Program-made: the position numbers and the translations under genes
Source: Daphnia carinata
Taxonomy: Eukaryota > Arthropoda > Branchiopoda > Diplostraca > Daphniidae
Direction of reading: 5' to 3'
Length of the DNA stretch: 64,000 nt
NCBI RefSeq assembly: GCF_022539665.2
Contig: NC_081340.1
Span: forward strand, 2,542,001-2,606,000
In this document: piece by piece, positions 10,513 to 23,322 of the stretch
How the letters are laid out: every line of letters begins with the position of its first letter
Numbering within the stretch: position 1 is the first letter of the stretch
The notes under the pieces: generated by a model
Database searches by the model: none
What the model was told of the DNA's origin: nothing
The model's input: only the letters and a program-made list of their open reading frames with translations

Positions 10513-13463
10513 GAAAAACAAAAAATTTCTCAAAATAATGACGTAGGACGATTGTAAATGGCGGACGCGCGCACTCCACCCTCAAACCAAATGTAGGCGA
10601 AATAAGATTTCTCTTCCGGCTCCCGATGACATCTTGTCAACATCACGCTCAGTTTGAAAATCGTTTGGCACCGTGTGCATTTTTTTTCTATCTGAAAAAA
10701 TAAAAACATGTTTCTTAAAGAAAAATAAATGATAGTGAATAAAGGTAGAGAGAAAGACGAGAGAAATAAGGTGAAACAGCCCTTTTTTTATATTTTTAAC
10801 TGGGGGCCCGCCGGCAGACAGATCCGGGAGAAAGTGGAGTAGCCCGAGTGCATTGGTCGTGTTTTCTCAATTTCCTCGTCTGTTGGAGAAGAGAAAAAGT
10901 TACGTGGTATGTATATGTACGTATTCACCCGATAGCGGGGCATACCATAGACAGATATTTAACTACGAAATTCTTCCTTTTCTTGCGTAATACTTCGTAC
11001 TGCTAAAAAAAAGCGAATGCTACCGTAACATTCACAGCTATTGACTTCGAATTCGTTTAAAAACGTTGGGATTAGCTTTACCACCAACAAATGCAACAAA
11101 CATAGGGCAAATACCAAGTGAATAAGAGCAACCTTTTACAAAATTGAGTTATGATTAATAATATAATGACATAATTTGCGGTGATGACGTTCGTAAGAGA
11201 GGGTGTATATGGGCGTACCCGGCAGTCGTAAGCAACTACTACCATAGTAATATATATAGTGTGTGTGTGTGTGTGTGTGTGCGTGGTGTGTTGGATCCTT
11301 TTGGGAGAGCGAAGGGAGTCAGTGACCGCGCAAGGACGTTCTCTTATTCTTCAGGTTTTCTCTTTTTCTCTCCGAGCTGCCGAACAGAATGAACGCACGA
11401 AACGAATCGCGGTCACAGGTGGCAAGGACGAGGACGCGACGAGGGGTTCTTGTCCTATTTTGAACCGTCGTCTTCGTCGCCCTCGTAGCATTTATAGTCG
11501 TTCCGTTGGCTATAGACTTTTTTTATGGAAAAAGAAAGAGATCATTCTTTTTTATTTTGTTGTTTTTTCTTTTTAAATAAAGGACACTGAGAGAAAGAAG
11601 AAGCAAATACCATCACCTTTCTCCTGAAATACCTGCGCGGTGCTTCACCTCAAGTCAACCAACTAACTTTTTAGACATAATTGAACTGCAACGTGCTTTT
11701 TCAATGGAAAAAAACACGCTGTTTTTCCTCTTTAAACGTTGATTTATTTAAATGCTATGTGTCACTGAACGCCGTTTAAATATTAAACATGTTTAGAAAA
11801 AAAAATGAAGAAATCTATGGTTGGATATGAACACAAAATGGGCCATATAAAGTTGACGATTCAAGAGGAAATCTGATTATTATTATTATTATTGTATAGT
11901 CACATGTGATTGCAGTGGTAAAAACGACGACAAACGAAAAGAAAAAAGAGAAAATGAGAGAATTGAAATTGAGGGCCTTTGAGAAAAGAGAACTATGAAA
12001 GATCCGGCTTTTCCCGAATAAGGGGGCCGGCCGCCTCACGCCGGATGCCCCCAGTTCTTAACATTCAACCGAATAAGACGGACAACGAAACAGCAGCAAC
12101 AGCAGCTTGTGTGTGTGTGTTGCTGTGCTTTCCTAGCTTACATCCCAACACAGTGAACGGGAGAAATGTTATAGTAGGGCTCACGTTCTTTTCGGGAGGT
12201 GTTGGCAATGACGTCACAACTGGCCCCAAAGACTCGCCTTTTTTTTTTTTTGCTATTGGGTGGTGGTGATCGTCGTTCTCGTCGTCTTCGGTATACTTTC
12301 AACTATAGGAAGCAGGAGGGGGAGGCGCGAGGAGATAGTAGGGCAAAGCATCGTCAAACATGGACTAGCAGTATTAAAAAAAAGAAAAAAAAAAAGGAGA
12401 GAGAAATTGAAGAAAACAAACGAGCGAGAAAGAGAATGCAATCCTCGGCTGCACTTGCGCTTAGTCTCGCCTCGGCAGCATCCGCGACATCACATCATCC
12501 AGTGAAGCTCTGGGCACATCTTATTTTCTTAAACGACTAATATAGCATCGTATACACTACTAAATGCCTAGATACTAACGTAAAAACTCGTGTCTAATTG
12601 TTGGCTGAAGTGCATTAATATTGAGTTTTGTTTTCCGTACCAACCGCTACGCGTCCAATACTTTTAAAGTGTGGTCACCTCCGGACAAGAGTCTTTCACC
12701 GGCCGTGCCCATTTTCGAACGATTTTCCAGTTTCTCGGCGGCGGAGGATCACATCTTACTGCCTTTTTTTTAAACCATTTTTTTTTAAACTGAGATTCCG
12801 TTTTCGAGAGACGGGAATGTCTAAACAAAAACAGGTCGGTGGGACTTTCGTCCGTGTGTGATTCACTCGACAACACAATGGCGCCAAATCAGAAAATTTT
12901 TTGGATTTTCTTTTATTTTATTTACTGCCTTTTTCTCATTTGTGAGGGATTTTTATTTTCGTTAGTTTATTTTTATTTTTCATTCTTCTGACAGAGGAAA
13001 TCGAACTGTGATGAGGCCAATGGGAAACGACTCGGATCGCAACATTGACACGTTGCGCCATCTTCAAGTGTTGGACAGCTGATCCAAGTACCCCGCGGTT
13101 AGTCAGCTGAGTACGGAACTCCAACTGTCACTAACGATAGGAACATTTTTTTTTTTTAAAGACAAAAGAAAGATAAATCCCGTTCATCATTTGATCTTCG
13201 GTTTCGCATTGTTTGTTCAGTGTCATTACGGAAACTAGGAGCCATCTTTGTTTGACGTTCTTCTAGGCTAAATTTAGAGACAACAGCTGGAAAACCTTGT
13301 TGTGCAACAGGTGTCCAAGGCCAACAGGAAATAAAAACAGTTGATCAAACAGGTGGTAAGGTAAAATTTCTTTTTCTGTCATGTTTATTATTTGTTATAC
13401 AGCATAGATCATTTCTCTACTTTCCAGGTGTTTTTCGTATGATGAATGTGTCTGTGAATTTCA
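10513..13463. other. Long 5' region of the ITPRID-like gene, with microsatellites
   Basis: About 2.9 kb without a supported reading frame. It holds a GT microsatellite (about 11261-11284), an ATT run (about 11877-11893), short GT and A/G-rich runs, and several pyrimidine tracts. 13361-13427 looks like a short 5' UTR intron (GGTAAG donor, TTTCCAG acceptor) just upstream of the next coding start. A small upstream open frame (13439-13471, eleven codons with stop) overlaps the main ATG in another frame. Confidence 0.45.
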
Positions 13464-15485
13464 ATGAGTAGCTGTACCATCACCAATCACATTCGTCAAG
13501 ATGACGAGTCAGGCTATCCCACAAAAGGTTACAATTCATGCTGGGAGTGGGTGGCTTCCTTGCCTGGAGATCATGAGGTTCCAAATGTGAATGCTGACTG
13601 CAACTCTACTGCCGAACCCAGTTTGGATATTACAACATCCTAGCTCTATTCGTTTTGTAATATATCTTATTCCCTTGCAGTATTGGCCGGCAGTGACTTT
13701 ATTGTCAGGAAGAGAGGGATCTTGGGACTCAACCATGGGGGAAAGCACAGTGCAACAGATGTCTATCAACTGGCTCAGGCCACTAGAAAGGCCAGAGATA
13801 GGCTATCCGTGGTATCTGCTGTCGAAGGATCTGGGTGAGTAAAATTTAAAGAAGCATCATATTTGCCTCCTTGATGAAAAGATATATATATATATATATA
13901 ATATGAATTGCCAGTACCAATTTCAGAGAAAGAGTCAGCCAAGACAGAACGGCCATGCTTCGTACGGCCTTTGCGTCTCAGCGTCTGGACAAGACCAATT
14001 CAGAGGGAACATTCTCTTTTGATTCTTCCACATTGGAGGCTTTTGGACTGTGCGACGATGAAGACAGTTTTCCATCAGCCGAAGATTTGCTTATAGAAAT
14101 GGGATTTGGGGGACCATCTCACGGATTAGACAGAGTGCCCGAACGTTTCCTCCAGCCGTCTCAGGTAATTCAATTGAAAAAAAATCGCATTTTACATTTC
14201 TTTAAACAACAAATGTATTCAATAGATGCGTGGTGTGGATATCGACCAATTCTACCAAACCCAACAAGAATTGAATGATACTTTCGAAACTGGTTCACTG
14301 GGCTACAGGGGACTGGTGGGTCCTCCCACACGTCGACCATCGAATATCGTTGCTCGTTTGTACGAACGGATGTTACGCAAAAATTCAGGACCGACAAGTT
14401 GCAGCAGCTTCGAGTATCCACCAGGACAATCGGCCGAACCGCTCACTTTAAAATTGCCCCATCCGGAAGTGTTGGTGGAAATGGAAGAATCGGCCGTGAC
14501 GCCCACTAATGCGCTTTCTGCTAGTTTCAACACTCACCCAATGATGAAACCTCCAGGTTCACATAATTCCAGCTTGGCCAGCTCACGAAGATCAAGCCTT
14601 CGGCGCCAAGAACGCGTAGACCATGAAGAAGAACCTACGGCATGTGCTGAGCCTGCGGAAGACATTCTCTGCCAACAATCGGAGCAAAGTAGTGGTTTCA
14701 TTAGTGGACGGATGCTGGCCAATGCGCTTCTGCCAACTGTCTATGTCACCCCACCACCCTCCACGGTTTTTTCACAAGCAAGTCTCGACATGCCGGAATC
14801 AATCACCACTCACGAGGTTTTCGTTACTGTATATTTCTTTGACATGAACGAGTGGATAATTCATCCATTACCTTTTTAGATTGATCCGATAATATCCGTA
14901 TTGCAGCTGGCTACGGAAGCGTATCGGGTCCGTCTTTCTTCTGCCCAAAAGCCAGCTACTGAAGAAAACGATGGATGCGATTGGAATCATAATTTAGACG
15001 ATGTCAAAGAAGAATTACGTAGCGAGCTGGACAAGACGGACGATTTACTGCAGAGGCTTCAGCAACGCTTATCTCACGCGCGTTCCATACACCAGACGTA
15101 CGATTCCTCTGCTCTCCGCGGAGTCCTGAGTGATATGACTACCTTGTTGCAGCAACAGCAGCGCCTTTATAGGCGAGTTAACGAAGCTAGACTTGATCAA
15201 TTGGAAACTTCTCAGCACTTTCACGTCAATCATCTCGAAAACGTTGCGTGTCCTACACCGGCAATATCGGCATTGCCTACCGCAGAACAGCTTTCTTCTA
15301 GTCAATCAAGCACTAATGTCTCATATTGTTCTAACGACGTCGATGACGTTCATCATTTTGGCAACTCGTGGTTACGTTCGTTTGAGCGCCGTTTGACGGC
15401 CCAGATACGTAAAACTGTGCGCCAGGAATTGCGTCGAACAAGGCCTATTTTCGCACGCTCAAAATTAAAGAAAAATCCAATTTAA
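13464..15485 (+). CDS. ITPRID/KRAP-like inositol-trisphosphate-receptor-binding protein
   Basis: Five exons: 13464-13620, 13681-13834, 13927-14164, 14226-14816 and 14880-15485; phases sum to 581 residues. The first donor (GTTTGG) is weak but is the only one that keeps frame, and it gives a 60-bp intron like others in the window. Around residues 155-195 the protein has SAEDLLIEMGFGGP, then VPERFLQPSQ spliced to MRGVDIDQFYQTQQ. This matches the KRAP_IP3R_bind domain of ITPRID1/2 and TESPA1, which tethers IP3 receptors. A serine-rich middle follows, then a C-terminal coiled coil (VKEELRSELDKTDDLLQRLQ and beyond) also typical of the family. Family members anchor IP3 receptors to the actin cortex; that role here is inferred. 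The neighbouring SGK3-like gene is convergent. Confidence 0.78.
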
Positions 15486-15926
15486 TTGGATATGCATTTT
15501 AGAAATTTGATTTTTTTTTTCATTCATATCAAATATAATCAGATGGGAATTTTTTCTGCTTCGAAAAAACTTGTACTTTTTTTTTCTTTTTCTTTGTTAG
15601 AATATTTTTTTTTTCAACATATAAATTTAACGTGGGTTTTCTTTGCTTCAAACATTTTGGTAAGGGGGGGAATTCAACACGAAAGAAAAAAAACATGCCA
15701 GGAAAACTATTTAACACAATCGTTTGCCCTAGAGTATTTGGGTGAATAAACGTGTTTCGTACGTGTGCGTGATGGCTTGTAGACTAGGTAGGTAAATAGG
15801 GAGGCAGGGGTAATAAATTCAAATAAACGAGGGACTAGCACAAAAACAATGTGGAATGATTTCTTATCCGTAAAACGCGTTGGATTGGGGGAAGAAGGAT
15901 CGAAGGGGGAACGGAATGATCTTTTT

Positions 15927-18071
15927 TCAGGAGAGCGTCGTTGGCACGTAAGAGAAACCGGCGAAAACGTTGTCGCCGTCTCGGCAACCCAACGACGAAG
16001 CGGCTCGGACGGAACGGGCTTGAAGCAGCGAAGCCGGCACCGGCTCTCGGGTGAATTCCGGATCAATGTTACGTAAGTCGTAAGCGTCATTCTGCATTTT
16101 AAAGAAATAAAAGATATATGTGAACGTCTGCCAAAAAAAAAAGAAGGACGTGGGAAAAAAGAAAATACCAGTTCAGGCCGGAACGGTGGTGTCATTTTTC
16201 GCTGCATAAGGTCGTCCCAATTCAGACAGCTGAAGAAATCGTGATTACGGACATCCTCGAAATCAGCTGGACCCGAGCCCAATCGAGTTCTGCCATCCTT
16301 TTGAAGCAACTGTTTTCACGTATCCACGCAAACAAGAAATAGATTTTAAAATCAATAGATTGATGAAATGGAATTGAAATAAATTACGGCGCTGAGGAGG
16401 TCCTTGCCGGCCTGAGAGACGGGAATGTGGTCGCGGAAATGGAGCGGCTTGTTGAGGATCGCGTCGTACATGACGGCCGTGTCCCGGCTGTAGAATGGAG
16501 GCAGGCCGTAGAGCATCTCGTAGAGGACGGCGCCCAGACACCACCAGTCGACGGAGCGGCCGTAGGCCTCTTTGCGGATGACTTCGGGCGCCAGGTACTC
16601 TGGCGTGCCGCAAAACGTGGCCGTCGTCTGGTCGCTGTCCACTAATCCCTCTTTACAGAGGCCGAAATCCGTCAGGACTAAATGGCCTTCGCTGTCCAGC
16701 AATATGTTCTCCGGCTTCAAGTCGCGGTAGACGACGCCGGCCGAATGCAAATAGCCGAGAGCCGAGGCCATTTCGGCGCTGTAGAAACGGGCCCGGGCCT
16801 CGCTGAAATGCCGTTCTCGTTGCAAATGGAAAAATAACTAAAATGGAAAATAAAGCTTGATTAGACTTGAAATGATACAAGTAAATTAGAGTTCATTGTT
16901 TACCTCGCCGCCGTTGACAAAGTCCAGGACAAAATAGAGTTTCTCTCTCGTCTGGAAAGAGGCGTGCAGAGAAACGAGGAAGGGGTGGAGCTGATTGTTG
17001 CGCAACACGTTCCGTTCGGCCATGATGTGCTGCGTCTCGTTGCGACGGACAACGGCCCGCTTCTCCAGGACCTTGACGGCGTAGAGATGCTGGTCGGCAT
17101 AACGACGGGCCAGTAAGACTTTGCCGAAACTGCCGCGACCGAGCACGCGCAGGAATTCAAAATCGTCTGGTTTTAACCTTAAAAATGCGGCTCATCATAA
17201 ATACATTTTTTTTTTCAGGTTCCAGCGAAAGTGAGTTTTATAAAACTTACGGCCGTTCGGAAGGTCCTAGATTTATGTTTCCTTTGGCGATGGGCATGGA
17301 TCGTTGGGATAGATGGATGTTCATCATGGCAGAACCGGGTCGTGATTCGTCGGATTCGTCATCTTCGCTACTACGGGCTGCCTGTCGACCGTCAGCTCCT
17401 GACTCATTGCCACTACTCGTCTCGACGCCGCTGTCGTCAGAGTTGGCCGACTTCTTGGCGTTAGTGCGTTCGTCCAACGACAGGAACTCTCTCACTTCCC
17501 GTCTATTTTACGCGGAAATACGATTACAACGCGGCCGCTAAGCTTGAAAACAAAAACAAATAACTGACATAGGGAGGAGTCGGCCGTCGTTGATAATGAG
17601 CCGGATATACTCAGTCAGTCCATCACAACGTGATTTTAAAAAAGCCGGATCAAAATTACTTCCGAACAGTCGTTTGCCCGGTAATTTCAGATTCAGACCG
17701 GCTATCTAAAATTTGTATTCAGTCAATCTTGAGAAAATCCTAAAAATTAAAATCAAAAATAGAATTACCTGTTTCTTAAGGGCCGCGTGAAGCCGACAAA
17801 ATTCGGTATACCGACGATAGACGTCCCATGAACGTGAGCCGTCCTTCATTTCGACGTGGTACACCTGTCAGCGCATTCATTAAAATTAGCTTTAGTTTTA
17901 AAAATAGATTTGAAACAAGGAACTGAATCCAATTGCGAAATCAAAAGGTCTTACTCATAAATTATCTGTCAACTGAAATAGATTGCACCAACGCACACAA
18001 ACGGCACACGATAAGAAAGATCAAATTACTAGACTGCAACTTACGGCATATTTTTTGCTGGCCGTTTCCAT
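15927..18071 (-). CDS. SGK3: SGK3-type serine/threonine kinase with PX domain
   Basis: Eight exons on the minus strand: 18045-18071, 17769-17864, 17569-17705, 17251-17502, 16904-17177, 16388-16837, 16169-16309 and 15927-16091, all in phase, 513 residues. A PX domain fills about residues 8-130 ([11 protein letters not shown], then [19 protein letters not shown]). A Ser/Asp-rich linker follows. The AGC kinase domain has GRGSFGKV at 184-191, catalytic Lys206, HIMAERNVL typical of SGKs, YRDLKPEN with Asp301, DFG at 319-321 and the activation-loop TFCGTPEY with Thr336. The C-terminal hydrophobic motif is FAGFSY with Ser506. SGK3 is the only SGK with a PX domain; it binds PI3P on endosomes and acts downstream of PI3K/PDK1. 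The start at 18071 is the first ATG of the exon, but upstream exons cannot be excluded. Confidence 0.9.
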
Positions 18072-18373
18072 AACTTGAGCCGATGTGACTAGTGCTGTCA
18101 ATGTCGGTTTCCTCGTGGGCGAAGCGTTCTCTACTGTCAATGCTGTTCAAGACAGCAACAAGTGGAAAAAGAAAGTCATCATCAAAATAAGGAGCAAAAC
18201 ACACACAAAAACACACACACACGAGACAATATGGCCGACGACTAACCTGGTCGAACTATGGACATGAAATGTGAAGTAATTTTATGCATCTTGTCGTTTG
18301 GCTTGATGTTCAATCGTAAAGGCACTATTATAGAATTTTAATTAATTTCTCTAAGATAAATATCACAGTTTAA

Positions 18374-18613
18374 ATGGCCGCCAGATTGTTCGCCACACGT
18401 CTTTCATCGGTCGCTACCAACGTCGAAATGAATCAACTAGGAGCCTCCCCTACTCGTATTTTACGAAACTTGCACGCCGTCAGAGAGGGAGCCTCCTGGT
18501 GGGCGAAAATGATCCTGCTACTGATTAGCACAATTAAGTTTCTGCTGGGTGGTTGTTGTGCAGTTATCTCTTTCTCTTTCTCGCTCTCTCTCGAGAAAGA
18601 AACGAAGGGGTGA
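18374..18613 (+). CDS. Possible short protein, unassigned
   Basis: An ATG frame of 79 codons starts with MAARLFATRLSSVATNV, a basic amphipathic N-terminus like a mitochondrial leader, followed near residue 45 by a hydrophobic run ending LLISTIKFLLGGCC. It lies about 300 bp from and divergent to the SGK3 start. A second leader-like open stretch with a strong GTGAGT donor sits at about 18815-18943. No continuation could be built in phase with confidence, and I recognise no family. It may be a first exon, or chance. Confidence 0.25.
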   Translation: MAARLFATRLSSVATNVEMNQLGASPTRILRNLHAVREGASWWAKMILLLISTIKFLLGGCCAVISFSFSLSLEKETKG

Positions 18614-21088
18614 CCGAGGGTTGTTTTGTTCTTAAATATGTTTCAAAGTCGAGGGCATTGTCGTCAGTGTACAAATAACATTCTGATTTTTCCCCAAAGA
18701 AAGATTACATTGAAAGCAAAAAACAATGTTTACACACGAGGGGCGAACATGGCTACGTGACGTCACGCGCAGCCATTAAACGCCCCTCTTGGGCCTATAT
18801 CGGCATTCAACGTCGTGTTCATCAATAACTTGTTGAAACGAAATATTTCATCTGCTCGTATTCAAAGTTCACTCTCAACACGCGCCATCTTGTCTAGAAA
18901 AACATCAATGAAATTGCAGCACGTTCATCACACGAGGGTGAGTTCCTGCTACAGAAAGCTGGACCTTTATTTTTCTTTATTTTTCTCGTTGTTGCGTAGT
19001 TGGGGCAGTTTAAAATCCTGTTGATTTGATCATAAATATTGCTTATAGTGGTAATATTTCACTTAGTCAGAAAGGAGTTATTGGGTCATTGTTAATGGCT
19101 GTGAATGTTAAGCCATTAACAATTTTTAATCTGCCCTATGGCATGAATCAGCTCGTTTTTGTTTGCAACATTGAAAGGTATGCCTACAATCAATTGCTTT
19201 ACGATCTTTTCATTACGCCATTTTATTTCAATAATGACGAACATCAACATTTTATTATAGTATTGTAGGCCCGGTTCGTAAATTGTTTCTCATGAGATAA
19301 AAAACTGCAGCGACAACATGCTGTTATTGTACACGGCAACAACCTTTTTTTTCCAACCAGCCTAAAAAATTTATTTCTTTATTTACACATCGTCTGGTTA
19401 TGTTTCAGGTTCCGAATTTTCCCATGATACCGTGATACCTATGCTGATTATGATAGGCACGTGATGGCGTGTGTATAGGATCACCAAGATAAAACAGCTG
19501 TCAAAAAGCTGCCAATCTCCTACAATATGACGGTAAGTTGTTTTTGCTCTACGCCCAAGTTAGCATTTTTTTTTTTTAAAGAAACGATGTCCCTTATGAT
19601 GGTACACAACGATGACAGTAAAAACTTGATAGGAAATTGGGAAAGGAATGCGGATCTCTAGTTCACTTTGATACGACAGTCATGAGGGAAGTGCGTGAGC
19701 TTAGTGTGCTGCGATAGATTGCGGCGTTTGCCTGCCCTCTTTGCATAAAGATCGTATAGGTCTACATCGAGCTGTAATTACCTTTTTTGTGGGCTTGATT
19801 CAACCGTTCGAAATCAATTTAGCTAAACGAAATCGTATCACCGTTTAACGAATGTAATATTCATTGACCTTCGCCATTGACAGTTGCTTTCGTTCAATTC
19901 GACGTCGTTCGTCAATCAAAAAGTCAAACGAAATAACCTTCGTGAGCTAAGTATAGCCCAACGGAGGTGTCAAATTGAATGTGATTGAAATTCTACACGC
20001 AATGTCAGTAAAAGAATTTCAATGAGAAATCTTTGTCCTCGTTCCGAGCACGGACATTTAAGATGTCGCATTATAGTTTCCTCAATGACATTCACACGAT
20101 CGGCTCCAAACCGGTTCTAAACGATGATTTCATTATGTACCCATCCGTGCAATAAAATAATGGTCAAAGTTTAATTCGACATACACCACGTTTAGTCCAG
20201 TTCACAGGCTAAACAGTTTTCATCTCATTTAGCAACGTATTGTTGATGCCCTTGCTAAAGGTGGGAAAGATAAAGATGTAAAAGAATTTAAATTAGTCGG
20301 CGCGATTGAACATAGGATTGGACATGGTTTTAAAAAAAGCGGGTGGCAGATATCAGTAAAAAAAAAACTGATTGGGTTTTTTTTCAGAGTGGACGGTGTA
20401 CTACGATCTATTACAACATAGAAATGCAGATGATAAATAACAGATAGGGTGTGTTAGTGCATGTCCTCAAAATACGTCTACGAACGAGAGCAAAGTTCAA
20501 AGTTTCAAATTAATGGCTGTGCTGGCCACGCAAGTCTCTCGTGGGTAATATAATATCGGCGCATGCCAGCAACAGATGGAAAATATGTACCAGGCAGTTC
20601 CTTACCTAGTATATTTTTCCGTGTACGTATTATGTGGATGTATCATAGCGTTGTCATTGAAAATGTAGACCATCGTGTAGCGATCGAATAACCAGCGTCC
20701 ATACTCCCACTCTTTGCCTTTGTTCCAGTAAAATTATATTAAACTAATTTATATCCTTAAATAAAGTGAATAATAGTTTTTCACATTTTTTTAAGTTGAA
20801 CTTATTCTTTGTAATTATTATGTCATTAATTTATTTGGAGGCAACGAAGTGAAGCGCTAATTTCATTTTTTGTTAATAGATGGCGTTGACGAAAGACAAA
20901 TTTGAAAGAGGTGAAGTCTTAATAATTATATTGTTTACATAGAGGTTATGTTTTTTTTATTTCGCAAACCCGTTTCTTTCATGAATAATTGTTTATTTTT
21001 GTGATAGATATGGCGAAATTAATTTTGGAAAATATCGGCAGGTGACCATTTTAATGGGGAGATGATTGCAGATCATCTCTTAACACAT
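18614..21088. other. Intergenic, AT-rich, no supported gene
   Basis: Apart from the leader-like stretch near 18815 and a 13-bp-stem inverted repeat at 19088-19123, I see no coding exon, RNA gene or mobile element in this 2.5 kb. It ends at the 3' end of the first EndoU gene. Confidence 0.4.
19088..19123. repeat. Perfect 13-bp inverted repeat with 10-nt loop
   Basis: The arm 19088-19100 (ATTGTTAATGGCT) is repeated as its exact complement at 19111-19123. It could fold into a hairpin in RNA or DNA. No following T-tract or gene end argues for a terminator, so the function is unknown. Confidence 0.6.
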
Positions 21089-22577
21089 TTAGTAGGTGGG
21101 GTAAGCACTACCAACATAAGTATTGCCATTGTAGGAAAGGGTGTAGGTCTGGTAAGCGTAAGCCGTTCCGTCAGAGCCCTGAAGAGGGCACTTGGCGTTG
21201 GGTCGGGCCAGGAAACAGACGGTGGCCAGGGCCAACTCGATTTCGGGGCTTCCTGAAACAGAGATGGAGCTGATGGACTTGTAGATGCCATCCCAGTTCA
21301 TTGGCATTTCAATGACGGAGCTCTGTTATTCATTTTTTGAAACAATTTTTAATTATAAAACTAAAATTTAAGAAAAAAATTTGAAAAAACTGACCACTCC
21401 AAGATCGATTTTAGCCATGTAGCCCAGATAGTTCATCTTTCCTGCCAACTCGTCCTGGTAGTACTTGATCCATCCGTGGTAGCCGGAAATGCTGTTGCCG
21501 TTCTTCTCGCCAAGGAAGACGTGTTCAAGACCAGAAGATCCCTCGATGCCGCCACCGCGGTTGTACTGGCCCAACCAGATAAGGCGCAGGTACTCTTTGA
21601 AGACGGCGACGTCGGCATCGGCCAAACCTGGAAATTATTTTAAACATGACATTAATCTGAAATGTCAATAGTTACACGTTTATAATTCTATTTAAAACCT
21701 TTAGAGACGAGGAATTGGTGAGCCTGTTGCATGACGCTGGTGGCCAAAATGGCGTCGAGGAAAGCATTGTCTTCGGCTGTTTCCTCAGCTGTAATGACTT
21801 CAGTTATTTTGCAATTCTCGTCGTAATTGTCGAAAAGGGCCAAAAGAGCGCTGATTGTTGGGCCAGAGAAGGCATCAGCTGGAACGCTCGAAAACAATCT
21901 TTTCAAAGCATAACGTATTACTGGATACCACCATCCATTGACAGCGGCGTTATAACGAAACTTACGGTAACGGGGCCTTGTCGGTGGTGCTGCCAGATGT
22001 TGTTGTCGACTGCATATTGAGGACGATACCCTGGACGGCGTTGACATCATCAATGTGCATCTGTTGGGAAAGAGCTTGAAGCTCAGCATTAGTAACGGCT
22101 CCACCACCTATGGAAATGCAAATGGCATTTATGAAATCGAAAGGGTTTACTACGGTAAATAAAAAAATGTTTTACCGGTGCCTCCGCAAAGATCTGGTTT
22201 GTCTGGGCAACAGTTGTTGTACGTGGAGCATTCAGCATTGCACTGACACGGCCATTTGTTGTCGTAACCGGCTGTGCAACGGCCCTGGCAAGTATTGCAA
22301 GTTGGCAAGAAATCGGCGCAGCAGTCGTTGTAGGTCAGGCAGGATGGATTGCACTGGCAAGGCTTGGTCAAATCAGTTCCGGCAATACCGCATCTGCCGA
22401 CGCAAGAATCATCCGCTTTGCCCAAAACAACTAAGTAGGTTTTAAAAAATTATTATCTCGTATAATTGCAATCATTCAAAGCAAAAACTTACGTTGACGG
22501 AAGCTAGGCTTAGCCTCAACTAATGAGCCGCTCATCATCATCACAGAGATGGTAACCAAGGCCACAAATTTCATCAT
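21089..22577 (-). CDS. EndoU-family endoribonuclease with two somatomedin B domains
   Basis: Six minus-strand exons: 22493-22577, 22176-22430, 21966-22107, 21699-21898, 21395-21627 and 21089-21322, in phase, 382 residues. A signal peptide (about 1-22) is followed by two tandem cysteine-rich somatomedin B modules, each with eight cysteines in the SMB spacing (CQCNPSCLTYNDCC and CQCNAECSTYNNCC). The EndoU (XendoU/PP11) domain follows. Its motifs SSGLEHVFLGE (His263) and GYHGWIKYY (His278) carry the two catalytic histidines, and SISVSGSPEIELALATVCF matches the conserved C-terminal block. EndoU enzymes cut RNA at uridines; the signal peptide and SMB modules point to an extracellular protein. Both SMB modules are on one exon flanked by phase-1 introns. 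A paralogue lacking that exon lies directly upstream at 23323-24485. Confidence 0.92.
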
Positions 22578-23322
22578 TTCTATGCTGCTTTTTTTAAATT
22601 CCCTATATTTTAAACCTCAAGTATAAAAATGAATTTATTAATTCAAAAGAAAAATTATTAATTATTATTTTATTGCCTACCAGTTGGGATCCAGTGACTT
22701 GAAGTATTCACCCGCCTCCTGTATCGACCGACAAACCTCTACATGTTTATATAGTGCTACCTGCATGGTAATGTCATGGCGAAGGCGTGACTCAATTGCC
22801 TGCTCCAATAGGTCGCAGGCAACGGTAGATTATAAAGACATCGTTCGATTACAACTCCACTACACACACGACCAGGTATCCAATTATTTGTTTTCTCACT
22901 GATATCAGTTGTTTGCCTTCATTTTATCCGCGTAGTCCCTTTTCAGCCTATTGTTTGGGGCAGCAATAAATCTATTCCGTGCAGAGAACGAAATGGATTT
23001 ACGTCAGAGTTGCCTGATTGTATAACTGAGCTTGTTGACCGTTTACTGGTCCACACGGCTTTACTGCTACAAGTTCAACTTGTACAGTTCGAAACACACG
23101 GTATGAAACTCATAATGAACCAAATGAGGTTATCACGATTATAGCTTATCGTGATGTCAAAGTCACGTTCCCATTTTCGTACTTATCATGCTATTATTAT
23201 CGATTTCTTCATATTTAGAGTTGAACCGCGTACTTGATGAACGATCAAAATGGTATATTTGAAGTCACTGCTGTTAATCATTATTTCAAGATGCAAAAAT
23301 GAAATAACGTTTGTACAATGGA

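Noticed and set aside
11259-11576. 105-codon frame starting in the GT microsatellite
   Set aside because: It begins inside the repeat and shows no domain. More likely part of a long 5' region.
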